A stretch of 64,000 nucleotides of DNA from Subdoligranulum variabile (GTDB lineage: Bacteria; Bacillota; Clostridia; Oscillospirales; Ruminococcaceae): the NCBI GenBank assembly GCA_004554775.1, contig SFKI01000008.1, positions 62,001 through 126,000 of the forward strand. The letters are read 5' to 3'. Numbering within the stretch: position 1 is the first letter of the stretch; each line of letters starts with the position of its first letter. Below, one piece after another: positions 23,199 to 31,031 of this stretch. Made by a program: the position numbers and the translations under genes. The notes beneath the pieces are model-generated. The model saw nothing but the letters and a program-made list of their open reading frames with translations, was not told the DNA's origin and did not search any database.

Positions 23199-24191
23199 TT
23201 ACACACTCTCGCTGTTCTTCTCCGCTTCGGCGCGGTCTAATTCCTTTTTGACTTCCTCCAGGATGGCGTGCTTAGCGTTGTCCAGGTTGCCGCTGATCTC
23301 GCACCCGGCGGCACGGGGATGCCCGCCGCCGCCCAGCCGCCGTGCAATGTTGCAGGCGTTGGTATCGTGGCCGGTACGCACGCTGATCTTGTAACTGCCG
23401 TCCTTCTGCTGGCGCAGGGTCAGGCCGACCTCGACGCCTTCGATGGAGCGGGGCAGGCTGGTCAAGTCTTCCAGCTCGGCCCCGGCCACGCCCGCCGCCT
23501 GGATCTGGTCCCAGGTCAGGCAGATGAGTGCGCAGCGATCCTCAAAGTAAAATTCAAGGCTTTCCAGCGCCATTTTTTCAGCCTGGATGCGTGCGTGAGA
23601 GCGGCACTCGAACAGCAGTTCGTTCAGCTTTTCTACATCGGCCCCGGCCTCGATCAGCTTGGCAGCTGCCAGATGGGTGTTGGCCGTGGTGTTCGTAAAG
23701 CGGAAACAGCCTGTGTCGGTGGCAATGCCGGTGTACAGGCAGGCGGCGATCTCCGGGGTCAGTTCCACGCCCATTTCAGGGATCAGCGTGGTCAGCAGCT
23801 CGGCGGCAGCAGCGGCATGGTCATCGACCAGCGTTTCATACGCGTAGCCGCTGTTGGAGCCGTGGTGGTCGATGCAGAGATCGACATGCTCGGCATAATC
23901 CTGGATATTGTTGTGGTCGCCAAACAGCTGGATACCAGCCACATCAACGGCCACGACAAAGGCAGGCGCAAAACTGCCGTCGTACACGGAAAGCTGCATA
24001 TAATCATACATGGCAGGGATGGGATCGCTGCACAGCACGGCGGCTGTTTTGCCCAGGTGCTGCAACGCCTTGCACAGCGCTGCGCCCGAGCCGATCGTAT
24101 CGCCGTCCGGGTTTTTGTGGCACAGAATCAAAATATCATCAGTGGCCAGCAGGCGCGAGACTACCGTCTCGCGGTCTACATTCTGAGTCAT
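23199..24191 (-). CDS. nrnA: DHH/DHHA1 family phosphoesterase NrnA
   Basis: A 330-residue oligoribonuclease and 3'-phosphoadenosine 5'-phosphate phosphatase. The DHH domain has HKNPDGDTIGSGAALCKAL, VAVDVAG and the DHHGSNSGYA metal motif, with TGIATDTGCFRF following. The C-terminal DHHA1 domain ends with the conserved RLGGGGHPRAAGCEI. NrnA degrades short RNA oligonucleotides and pAp, replacing Orn in Firmicutes. It follows rbfA by 24 bp in the rimP-ribF operon, as in Bacillus-like genomes. Confidence 0.93.
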   Translation of the reverse strand: MTQNVDRETVVSRLLATDDILILCHKNPDGDTIGSGAALCKALQHLGKTAAVLCSDPIPAMYDYMQLSVYDGSFAPAFVVAVDVAGIQLFGDHNNIQDYAEHVDLCIDHHGSNSGYAYETLVDDHAAAAAELLTTLIPEMGVELTPEIAACLYTGIATDTGCFRFTNTTANTHLAAAKLIEAGADVEKLNELLFECRSHARIQAEKMALESLEFYFEDRCALICLTWDQIQAAGVAGAELEDLTSLPRSIEGVEVGLTLRQQKDGSYKISVRTGHDTNACNIARRLGGGGHPRAAGCEISGNLDNAKHAILEEVKKELDRAEAEKNSESV

Positions 24192-24215
24192 AGGGGTCCT
24201 CTTTTCCAGAAGATA

Positions 24216-24581
24216 TTACTCCGCGTCGTCGTCCTCGGCGACCGCCAACTCGCCCAGCAGCTTGTTGATGTGGGCGGCATAGGCAGCGCCCTCATCGGCT
24301 ACAAAGACAAAGCGCGGCGCTTTGCGGATGTGCATACGGCGGCTGACTTCGGTGCGGACATGCCCGGAAGCCTTGTTCAGCGCCTTGACGACCGGCGCAG
24401 GGCCGCCCTCGCGGCCCATTACGCTGATATACACTTTTGCCTGGTCAAGGTCGGGCGTTACGTCCAGACGCGTCACCGTCAGCAGACCGCCCGTAATGCG
24501 GGGGTCTTTCATTTCGCCGATAATGGCGATCAGCTCCCGCTTCATATCCTGGGCCATACGGCCATGGTTTTTGGTTGGCAT
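24216..24581 (-). CDS. rbfA: 30S ribosome-binding factor RbfA
   Basis: A 121-residue cold-shock ribosome maturation factor that helps 16S rRNA 5'-end processing. GRMAQDMKRELIAIIGEMKD, DPRITGGLLTVTRLDVTPDL and QAKVYISVMG form the single KH-like domain of RbfA, ending in the RMHIRKAPRFVFVAD motif. An acidic tail follows. It lies 15 bp after infB, the standard order. Confidence 0.94.
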   Translation of the reverse strand: MPTKNHGRMAQDMKRELIAIIGEMKDPRITGGLLTVTRLDVTPDLDQAKVYISVMGREGGPAPVVKALNKASGHVRTEVSRRMHIRKAPRFVFVADEGAAYAAHINKLLGELAVAEDDDAE

Positions 24582-24596
24582 AGATTTGTTTCCCTC

Positions 24597-27011
24597 TTAG
24601 TCGCGGTACTCTTCCATCTTGAAGCACTCAAAGATGTCGCCCTCTTTGATGTCCTGGAACTTGGCCAGCGTGATGCCGCACTCAAAGCCCTCGGCCACTT
24701 CTTTGGCGTCGTCCTTAAAGCGCTTCAGGCTGGCGATGGAATCCTCGCAGATAACGATGCCGTCACGCACCAGGCGCAACTGGGCGTCGCGGGTGATCTT
24801 GCCGTCGGTAACGCGGCAGCCTGCAACGGTGCCGACGCTGGAGATCTTGTAGACCTGGCGGACCTGTGCTTCGCCCAGGGCAACTTCGCGCACCTTCGGG
24901 GCCAGCATGCCCTTCATAGCGTCGGAAACATCGTTGATGGCGTCGTAGATGACGCGGTACATACGCATTTCGACGCCGGTCTGCTCGGCTTCGGCCTTGG
25001 CAACGGCATCGGGACGGACATTGAAGCCGATGATGATGGCGTTGGAAGCATCGGCCAGCGAAACGTCGGACTTGGAGATCGCGCCGACACCCGCATGGAT
25101 GACGCGGACGCGGACCTCGTCGTTGGAGATCTTCTCCAGGCTCTGCTTGACGGCCTCGGCAGAACCCTGCACGTCGGCCTTGACAACGATGGGCAGCTCC
25201 TTCATGTCGTTGGCAGCCATCTGGTCAAACAGGTTATCCAGCGTAACCTTGGTGTAAGCGGCAAACTGCTTCTCCTTGGCCTCGGAGGTACGCTTGTCGG
25301 CCAGCTCACGGGCCAGACGTTCATCCTCAACGGCCTCAAACAGCTCGCCAGCCTCGGGCACTTCGGTCAGGCCGGTGATCTCAACAGGGGTAGACGGACC
25401 GGCCTCGGTGATCTCGCGGCCCTTGTCGTCGCGCATCGTGCGCACGCGGCCGACAGCGGTACCGGCGATCAGGCAGTCGCCTTTATGCAGGGTGCCGTTC
25501 TGCACCAGCAGGGTGGCGATGGGGCCCTGGCCTTTGTCCAGGCGGGCTTCGACGACAGCGCCCTTGCCGCGGCGGTTGGGGTTGGCGCGCAGCTCCATGA
25601 CCTCTGCTTCCAGCGCAATGCGCTCAAGCAGGTCGCTGATGCCCATGCCGGTCACGGCAGAGACAGGGATGCAGGCAACGTCGCCGCCCCAGTCCTCGGG
25701 CACGATCTCGTACTTGGTCAGCTGTTCCTTCACGCGCTCGGGGTTGGCGGTGGGCTTATCCATCTTGTTGATGGCAACGATCAGCTTGACGTTGGCCGCC
25801 TTGGCGTGGTTGATGGACTCGATGGTCTGCGGCATGATGCCGTCGTCCGCAGCGACGACCAGCACGGCGATATCGGTCATGTTGGCACCGCGCGCACGCA
25901 TGGCGGTAAAGGCTTCGTGGCCCGGGGTATCCAGGAAGGTGATGAGACTCTCGCCGCTCTTGACCTGGTACGCACCAATAGCCTGGGTGATGCCGCCGGC
26001 CTCGCCCTTGGTGACGTTGGAATTGCGGATGGCATCCAGGATGGAGGTCTTGCCGTGGTCAACGTGGCCCATGACCACGACGACCGGCGGACGCTCGACC
26101 AGATCGGCGGCGTTGTCCTCCTCCTGTACGAACAGGCGTTCCTCGATGGAGACATGGACCTCGTGCTCGACCTTGGCGTGGAACTCCTCGGCGATCAGGG
26201 CGGCGGTGTCGAAATCGACAACGTCGGAGATGGCGTGCATCTCGCCCATCTGCATGAACTTGGCAACGACCTTGGCGGCGGTCTGCTTCAGGCGGGCAGC
26301 CAGCTCGCCGACGGTGATCTCATCGGGGATGGAGATCTTCAGCTGCGCGTTGCGGGCCTTCTCAAGCTGGATACGCTGCAAACGCTCGGCCTCGGTCTCG
26401 CGGCGGCGGCCAAACTGCTGGCCGCGGCGGTTGTTGCGGTTATTGAACTTCTCTTTTTTGCCGGTGGGCTGGTTCTTGCGCTTGTTGGGCATGTTGCGGC
26501 TGTCGGCCAGGTCGTCGTAACGGGCGTTGAACTTATCCACGTTCACATCGACGGTGCGGGTATCCACAGACACCTGCGCACGGTTGACCTGCACCTGCTC
26601 CACAGCCTTGACAGGCTCCTTGATGCCGGTGTCGGCGGCCAGCTCCTGCAAGGTAACGCGCTTTTCGCTGCGCTTCTCGGCGGGCTTGTTCTCGGCCTTG
26701 CGGTCCTTTTTCGGCTCAGGCTTTTTCTCCTCGGCCTTCGGGGCTTCAGGCTTCTTCGGCTCGGGCTTTTTCTCCTCTGCCTTGGGGGCCGGGGTGGGCT
26801 CGGCCTTGGCACCGCTGGCGAGGTAAGCGTCCAGGCTGCCCTCAGCGTTCTCGCGGGTCAGGGTCTCCAGCAGCAGGTTCAGCTCCTTTTCACCAAAGGT
26901 GCTGCCGGTCTTGTAGCTCTCGCCGGTAATGGGGCCTACGGTCTCGATCACTTTCTTGGTGGGTACGCCGAACTCCTTGGCAACATCAGCGATCTTGTAT
27001 TTAAAATCCAT
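24597..27011 (-). CDS. infB: Translation initiation factor IF-2
   Basis: An 804-residue GTPase that delivers initiator fMet-tRNA to the 30S subunit and promotes subunit joining. An N-terminal IF2_N helix bundle (YKIADVAKEFGVPTKKVIE) is followed by a Lys/Pro/Glu/Ala-rich linker with repeated PKAEEKKPEPKKPEA units, a second IF2_N segment and the G domain (VMGHVDHGKTSILDAI, DTPGHEAFTAMRARG and NKMD). Domains II to IV follow to the conserved C-terminus. ATG 27011 follows an AAGGAGG site. It sits between ylxQ and rbfA in the nusA operon. The plus strand opposite carries a very long meaningless open frame. Confidence 0.97.
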   Translation of the reverse strand: MDFKYKIADVAKEFGVPTKKVIETVGPITGESYKTGSTFGEKELNLLLETLTRENAEGSLDAYLASGAKAEPTPAPKAEEKKPEPKKPEAPKAEEKKPEPKKDRKAENKPAEKRSEKRVTLQELAADTGIKEPVKAVEQVQVNRAQVSVDTRTVDVNVDKFNARYDDLADSRNMPNKRKNQPTGKKEKFNNRNNRRGQQFGRRRETEAERLQRIQLEKARNAQLKISIPDEITVGELAARLKQTAAKVVAKFMQMGEMHAISDVVDFDTAALIAEEFHAKVEHEVHVSIEERLFVQEEDNAADLVERPPVVVVMGHVDHGKTSILDAIRNSNVTKGEAGGITQAIGAYQVKSGESLITFLDTPGHEAFTAMRARGANMTDIAVLVVAADDGIMPQTIESINHAKAANVKLIVAINKMDKPTANPERVKEQLTKYEIVPEDWGGDVACIPVSAVTGMGISDLLERIALEAEVMELRANPNRRGKGAVVEARLDKGQGPIATLLVQNGTLHKGDCLIAGTAVGRVRTMRDDKGREITEAGPSTPVEITGLTEVPEAGELFEAVEDERLARELADKRTSEAKEKQFAAYTKVTLDNLFDQMAANDMKELPIVVKADVQGSAEAVKQSLEKISNDEVRVRVIHAGVGAISKSDVSLADASNAIIIGFNVRPDAVAKAEAEQTGVEMRMYRVIYDAINDVSDAMKGMLAPKVREVALGEAQVRQVYKISSVGTVAGCRVTDGKITRDAQLRLVRDGIVICEDSIASLKRFKDDAKEVAEGFECGITLAKFQDIKEGDIFECFKMEEYRD

Positions 27012-27029
27012 AGATTGTGGTCCTCCTTA

Positions 27030-27335
27030 TCAGGTAAGATGTTTTGCGCACAGCTGCGCAAGGTGTTCGTCGGTAATGCCGAACACGGCGGCGGGTTTCG
27101 GGGTCAGCATAGCCAGCTGGGCGCTGGTCAAAGGGATCTGCTCGCAGGCAACGATGCCCCCGCAGGCTTCCTTCATATGCTTGACGGTGCGTTCGCTGGC
27201 GTCAGCCGTCAGCAGCACCAGTGCGACCTTGCCGCGCAGGGCGTTTTCCTGTACGCGGTCATACCCGTGCAGCAGCTTGCCGGCTTTGCGGCACAGCCCC
27301 AGGGCACCCATCAGCGGGTGCTGTTCATTTGCCAT
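27030..27335 (-). CDS. ylxQ: L7Ae/YlxQ-family ribosomal RNA-binding protein
   Basis: A 101-residue L7Ae/L30e/S12e/Gadd45-fold protein: MGALGLCRKAGKLLHGYDRV, RGKVALVLLTADASERTVKH and the C-terminal KPAAVFGITDEHLAQL. Members of this family bind kink-turn RNA; the exact role in Firmicutes is unsettled. ATG 27335 has AAAGGAGG upstream and overlaps the ylxR end by 11 nt. It is part of the nusA-infB operon in the usual order. Confidence 0.9.
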   Translation of the reverse strand: MANEQHPLMGALGLCRKAGKLLHGYDRVQENALRGKVALVLLTADASERTVKHMKEACGGIVACEQIPLTSAQLAMLTPKPAAVFGITDEHLAQLCAKHLT

Positions 27336-27636
27336 GGTCTGCCGCCTCCTTTGCGCTTTGTTCCGCACACCGGATCTCTTCGGTCAGGCGGTCATAGATG
27401 CCGTCCGGGATGGGGACCTCAAAGGTGCGTTCCAGCCGTTTGGCCTTGCGCGCTTTGGCAAGGCAGGCTGCCGACGGGCACAGATAGGCACCGCGGCCCG
27501 GCGCTTTGCCGCGCAGATCAATGCTGATTTCCCCTTCCGGGCTGCGCACTACGCGGACCAGTTCGCGCTTGGGGCGCTGGGTATTGCACCCAACGCACCG
27601 GCGTACCGGGATTTTCTTTTGCTTTTGCTGCTGCAA
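27325..27636 (-). CDS. ylxR: YlxR/RnpM family RNA-binding protein
   Basis: A 103-residue protein with the YlxR core: IPVRRCVGCNTQRPKRELVRV and GKAPGRGAYLCPSAACLAKA. Recent work on Bacillus names it RnpM, a modulator of RNase P. Two cysteine pairs (RCVGC and CPSAAC) are visible. The start is TTG at 27636 with AAGAGGTCGGCTAC upstream; no closer ATG restores the motif. It lies 28 bp after nusA and overlaps ylxQ. Confidence 0.92.
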   Translation of the reverse strand: MQQQKQKKIPVRRCVGCNTQRPKRELVRVVRSPEGEISIDLRGKAPGRGAYLCPSAACLAKARKAKRLERTFEVPIPDGIYDRLTEEIRCAEQSAKEAADHGK

Positions 27637-27664
27637 GTAGCCGACCTCTTTTCTGAATTATAAC

Positions 27665-28738
27665 TTACTCTTCGTCCTCGCCGTAGTAGCCGGACTCGGG
27701 GCGGATATCAATGTTGTAGCCGGTCAGGTGGGCGCACAGGCGGACGTTCTGGCCCTTGTTGCCGATGGCCAGGCTCAGCTGGTGATCGGGCACGGTGACA
27801 CGGCAACTCTTGGTCTCGCCGGGCAGCAGCTCGACCTTGACGACCTTGGCCGGAGAAAGCGCGGCAGAGATGAACTCGGTGATGTCCTCGCTCCAGCGAA
27901 TGACGTCGATCTTCTCGCCGTTCAGCTCCTGGACGATCTTCTCCACGCGGGCGCCGCGGGCACCAATGCAGGCACCGACGGGGTCAACGTCGGGGTTCTT
28001 GCTCCAGACAGCCAGCTTGGTGCGGGCACCGGCCTCACGGGCGATGGCCTTGATCTCGACGGTGCCGTCGTAGATCTCGGGCACTTCCAGTTCAAACATG
28101 CGCTTGACCAGGCCGGGATGGGTGCGGCTGATGGTCACGCGGGGGCCGCGGTCGGTCGCCAGCACGTCCACGACGTAGACCTGCACGGTGTCACCCTCGG
28201 TGAAGTTCTCGCCGGGGACCTGCTCGTTGCGGGGCAGCACGGCGGAGCCGCCCTTGCCCAGATCGAGCACGATGTTGCCGCGCTCATGGTCGACGGAAAC
28301 AACGGTGGCGGTGATCAGTTCATGCGCGCGGGACTGCATCTCGCTGCATTGCAGGTTGCGCTCGCCTTCGCGCAGGCCCTGACGGATAACATGCTTCGCG
28401 GTCTGGGCGGCGATGCGGCCAAACTCTTTGGTTTTCAGCTGCGTGACCATGCGCTGGCCGACCTTGTAGCTCTTGCGGACCTTCTGGGCGTCCTCTAGGC
28501 TGACCTGGGTGTGGGGGTTCTCGACTTCCTCCACGATGTCGCGCAGCAGGCTGGCGCGGAAAGCGCCGACCTCGGGGTCAATGTCAACGACGACGTTCTC
28601 GTCCTCGACCTCGTAGTCTTTCTTTACGGCAATGACGATAGCGGCCTTGATCTTTTCGACCAGATAGTCCTCGGGCAGTCCGCGTTCCTTTTCCAGCGCA
28701 GCGAGAGCCTCAAAAAATTCATTGTTTGCAGTAGCCAT
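27665..28738 (-). CDS. nusA: Transcription termination/antitermination factor NusA
   Basis: A 357-residue RNA-polymerase-binding factor that controls pausing, termination and antitermination. The N-terminal domain (FFEALAALEKERGLPEDYLVE) is followed by an S1 domain (TATVVSVDHERGNIVLDLG), and two KH domains (DPVGACIGARGARVEKIVQEL and DHQLSLAIGNKGQNVRLCAHL). It ends with an acidic tail and lacks the C-terminal acidic repeats of proteobacterial NusA, as usual for Firmicutes. It follows rimP by 53 bp. NusA can act on its own operon leader, which here contains a terminator-like hairpin. Confidence 0.96.
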   Translation of the reverse strand: MATANNEFFEALAALEKERGLPEDYLVEKIKAAIVIAVKKDYEVEDENVVVDIDPEVGAFRASLLRDIVEEVENPHTQVSLEDAQKVRKSYKVGQRMVTQLKTKEFGRIAAQTAKHVIRQGLREGERNLQCSEMQSRAHELITATVVSVDHERGNIVLDLGKGGSAVLPRNEQVPGENFTEGDTVQVYVVDVLATDRGPRVTISRTHPGLVKRMFELEVPEIYDGTVEIKAIAREAGARTKLAVWSKNPDVDPVGACIGARGARVEKIVQELNGEKIDVIRWSEDITEFISAALSPAKVVKVELLPGETKSCRVTVPDHQLSLAIGNKGQNVRLCAHLTGYNIDIRPESGYYGEDEE

Positions 28739-28791
28739 CTTTTCGGTTTCCTCCCAATTATATGTTGCAGTCGATAGGTTTCAGTCGATCG

Positions 28792-29283
28792 TCAATCGAA
28801 CAGATCTTCGTCGTCACACAGCTTGACATAGCCCGCCATCTTTACCGGGAAGGTGTAGGACTCTTCCCCGTTCACCAGCGTGGCGTTGCCGTCGGCGTCC
28901 AGCCCTTGCAGGATGCCCTCGATATCGCGGCGTCCGGCCTCGTCCGGGCGGATGAGGTGGGCAGCGCACTTCTGGCCCTTGAGCGCCTCGTAATGCTCAG
29001 GGCGGGTCAGGCGGCGGCCCAGCCCGGGGCTGCCGACTTCGAGGTAGTAGCTCTGCTCAATGGGGTCTGCCTCGTCCAGCAGCGGGTCGATCGCGCGGGA
29101 AACGGCCTCGCAGGTGTCGGTGTCCAGCGGTTCGTCGCGGTCGATCAGGATGCGCAGGAACCAGTCCGGGCCTTCCTTCTCAAAGCGGACGTCCCACAGG
29201 CGTAGGCCCATGCCCTCGACAACGGGACGCGCCAGAGCTTCGACCGTTTTGACGGCACCGCCGCTGTTTTGCTGTTTTGCCAT
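28792..29283 (-). CDS. rimP: Ribosome maturation factor RimP
   Basis: A 163-residue 30S maturation protein. The N-terminal domain has GMGLRLWDVRFEKEGPDWFL, RILIDRDEPLDTDTCEAVSRAI and the YYLEVGSPGLGRRLTRPEHY signature; the C-terminal SH3-like part ends EESYTFPVKMAGYVKLCDD. The frame extends upstream, but ATG 29283 follows GGGAGCAAATTTC and gives the usual length. It is the first gene of the rimP-nusA-ylxR-ylxQ-infB-rbfA-nrnA-truB-ribF operon. A hairpin with a T-tract lies only about 19 nt before the start codon. Confidence 0.94.
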   Translation of the reverse strand: MAKQQNSGGAVKTVEALARPVVEGMGLRLWDVRFEKEGPDWFLRILIDRDEPLDTDTCEAVSRAIDPLLDEADPIEQSYYLEVGSPGLGRRLTRPEHYEALKGQKCAAHLIRPDEAGRRDIEGILQGLDADGNATLVNGEESYTFPVKMAGYVKLCDDEDLFD

Positions 29284-29301
29284 GAAATTTGCTCCCATCA
29301 T

Positions 29302-29331
29302 AAAAAGAAAGCGGACCTTGCGGCCCACTTT
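29302..29331 (-). promoter_or_regulatory. Terminator-like hairpin in the rimP-nusA operon leader (possible attenuator)
   Basis: Minus-strand AAAGTGGGCC-GCAA-GGTCCGCTTT (29308-29331; 10 bp with two G-U pairs) followed by CTTTTTATG. It lies between the promoter and the rimP RBS, so it would cut the transcript before the first gene. It may be an attenuator, possibly governed by NusA itself. No antiterminator arm is obvious in the short leader. Confidence 0.65.
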
Positions 29332-29358
29332 CCAATAAAATCATCATCGAACAATAAG

Positions 29359-29387
29359 AATATACCACACCCGCGCGCAAAATGCAA
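29359..29387 (-). promoter_or_regulatory. rimP-nusA operon promoter
   Basis: Minus-strand TTGCAT (29382-29387) and TATATT (29359-29364) with 17-bp spacing, about 75 bp before the rimP ATG. Confidence 0.7.
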
Positions 29388-29484
29388 CCCCCGCCAGGCA
29401 AAAAAGCCCATCCTGCGCCCATTTGGGCCGCACATATTTTGCGCAGTTTGCAGTTTTGGCGGGAGTCGTCATCGCAAGGACAGC

Positions 29485-30720
29485 TTAAAACGCCCATTCG
29501 CCGCCTACGAAGATAGTGACTTCCCTGCCGTCCTTGGTCACACCGGTGATGTGGGTGTCGGGCGCGCCGATCATCACATCCTCGTGGATGGCGGAGTCGT
29601 TCAGGCCCTTTTCCATCAGCTGGGCACGGGTCATGGCGCTGCCGCCCTGGATGTTGGTCGGGTAGCCTGCGCCAAAGGCGATGTGGCAGGCGGCGTTCTC
29701 GTCGAAGAGCGTGTTGAAGAACAGCACACCGCTGCGGTTGATGGGGCTGGACGCAGGCACAAAGGCGACCTCGCCGATGCGGTTCGCGTTCTCGTCGGTC
29801 GAGAGCAGCTCGGCCAGCAGGCCGGCGTTCTTCTCGGCCCCGTGCTCAATAACTTGGCCATCCTTGAAGGTGACGTGCCAGCCCTCGATGAGCTGACCGT
29901 TGTAGACGTAAGGCTTGGTGCCGTACACGGTGCCGTTGACGCGCTCGCGGTGGGGCGCGCAGAACACTTCCTCGGTGGGCACGTTGGCGATGAACTCGAT
30001 GCCGCCCTCGGTCTTGCTGGATGCACCCTCCCAGGTGGCGTCGTCGGCCAGACCGACGGTCAGATCGGTGCCGTTGGCGCTGACGATATGCACGCGGTCC
30101 AGGTTCCAGGCGTTCAGCTGGTCGCGGCGGGCCTTGGTCTTGGCAACATGCTCCTGCCAGGCGGTGACAGGGTCGCCGGTAGAAACACGGCAGACGTCAA
30201 AGATGACCTGCCACAGCTTTTCGACGGCTTCATCGACGGGCAGCTCGGGGAATACCTTGGCGGCCCAGCCCGGGGCGGGCACGGCGGCCACACACCACTG
30301 CACGCGGTCGTTCATCGTGTACTCCTGCCAGGGCTTCAGGAAGGTGCGGCGCGCGAGACTGACGCGGTTCAGCTTACCCGCATCCAGCCCGGCGAGGGCC
30401 TCGGGGTCCTCGGCATGGATGGCCAGCGTGCAGCAGCCGTCCGGGTCCTCGGCATAGTCGAGGTAGCTGCGCAGTTCGTAGGGCTTCATGGCGGTCAGGT
30501 CTTTTTCGTCGGCCAGCTCCATGTTCAGGCGGGTCAGCTTGTCGTCCTCCCAGCGGACCACGACGGTCTTGGCACCCGCTTCATACCCCGCGCGCACGCA
30601 GGCATGGGCAAAGTCCGGCATCGTGACCGGGCAGCGCACAATAAAATTCTGCCGTGGGCGCACATTCACGCCCACCTTAACGATAAAGTCAGCATACAGC
30701 TGCAAAAATTGCTGATTCAT
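29485..30720 (-). CDS. M29-family aminopeptidase
   Basis: A 411-residue metallo-aminopeptidase of the M29 (thermophilic aminopeptidase T/AmpS/PepS) family, which removes N-terminal residues from cytoplasmic peptides. Conserved elements are GVNVRPRQNFIVRCP, the WEGASSKTEGGIEFIANVPTEEVF metal region (Glu ligands), the NRIGEVAFVP segment and the C-terminal MIGAPDTHITGV. The frame opens at 30780, but ATG 30720 follows ATAAGGAGACCCC. It is flanked by repeats and appears monocistronic. No signal peptide. Confidence 0.92.
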   Translation of the reverse strand: MNQQFLQLYADFIVKVGVNVRPRQNFIVRCPVTMPDFAHACVRAGYEAGAKTVVVRWEDDKLTRLNMELADEKDLTAMKPYELRSYLDYAEDPDGCCTLAIHAEDPEALAGLDAGKLNRVSLARRTFLKPWQEYTMNDRVQWCVAAVPAPGWAAKVFPELPVDEAVEKLWQVIFDVCRVSTGDPVTAWQEHVAKTKARRDQLNAWNLDRVHIVSANGTDLTVGLADDATWEGASSKTEGGIEFIANVPTEEVFCAPHRERVNGTVYGTKPYVYNGQLIEGWHVTFKDGQVIEHGAEKNAGLLAELLSTDENANRIGEVAFVPASSPINRSGVLFFNTLFDENAACHIAFGAGYPTNIQGGSAMTRAQLMEKGLNDSAIHEDVMIGAPDTHITGVTKDGREVTIFVGGEWAF

Positions 30721-30764
30721 GGGGGTCTCCTTATTATAATAATGAAATGTTGTGCATTGTTGCG

Positions 30765-30985
30765 GTGTAGGGGCGAGCATTGGACGGCAGCGCCAGACTC
30801 CACGGGCGAACAGTGTGCGCCCCTACAGCCCTCAAGGGGAGCCTTTGGGCGGTATTTCGCTAATCTGTAAAGGCGGTTGCTTGCATCTTCCTGCGGGAGC
30901 ATATGGAATGCTCCCCTACGCATCCCGCAAGGTAGCGGATTCTCCGTCACCGTAGGGGCGTATTCCATATCCGCCCGTATACAGT
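30765..30985. repeat. Cluster of GTAGGGGCG-type dispersed repeats
   Basis: The 310-bp gap between the aminopeptidase start (30720) and the murC stop holds no gene. It contains GTAGGGGCGAGCATTGGACGG pairing loosely with GTGCGCCCCTAC, and then GGAATGCTCCCCTAC...GTAGGGGCGTATTCCATATC. These are two back-to-back copies of the short palindromic family. Confidence 0.75.
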
Positions 30986-30990
30986 TTTAT

Positions 30991-31021
30991 CAAAAAACAG
31001 GCCGCCCGGCTGGGCAGCCTG
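30991..31021 (-). terminator. murC terminator
   Basis: Minus-strand CAGGC-T-GCCC / GGGC-G-GCCTG stem followed by TTTTTTG (complement of 30990-30997), 11 bp after the murC stop. Confidence 0.85.
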
Positions 31022-31031
31022 CGGGGGAAAC

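Noticed and set aside
23268..27527. A 1419-codon open frame on the plus strand opposite infB, nrnA, rbfA and ylxQ
   Set aside because: It lies entirely antisense to confidently assigned genes and its translation is rich in His, Gln, Gly, Leu and Ala without domains. GC-rich codon bias makes long antisense frames common here.
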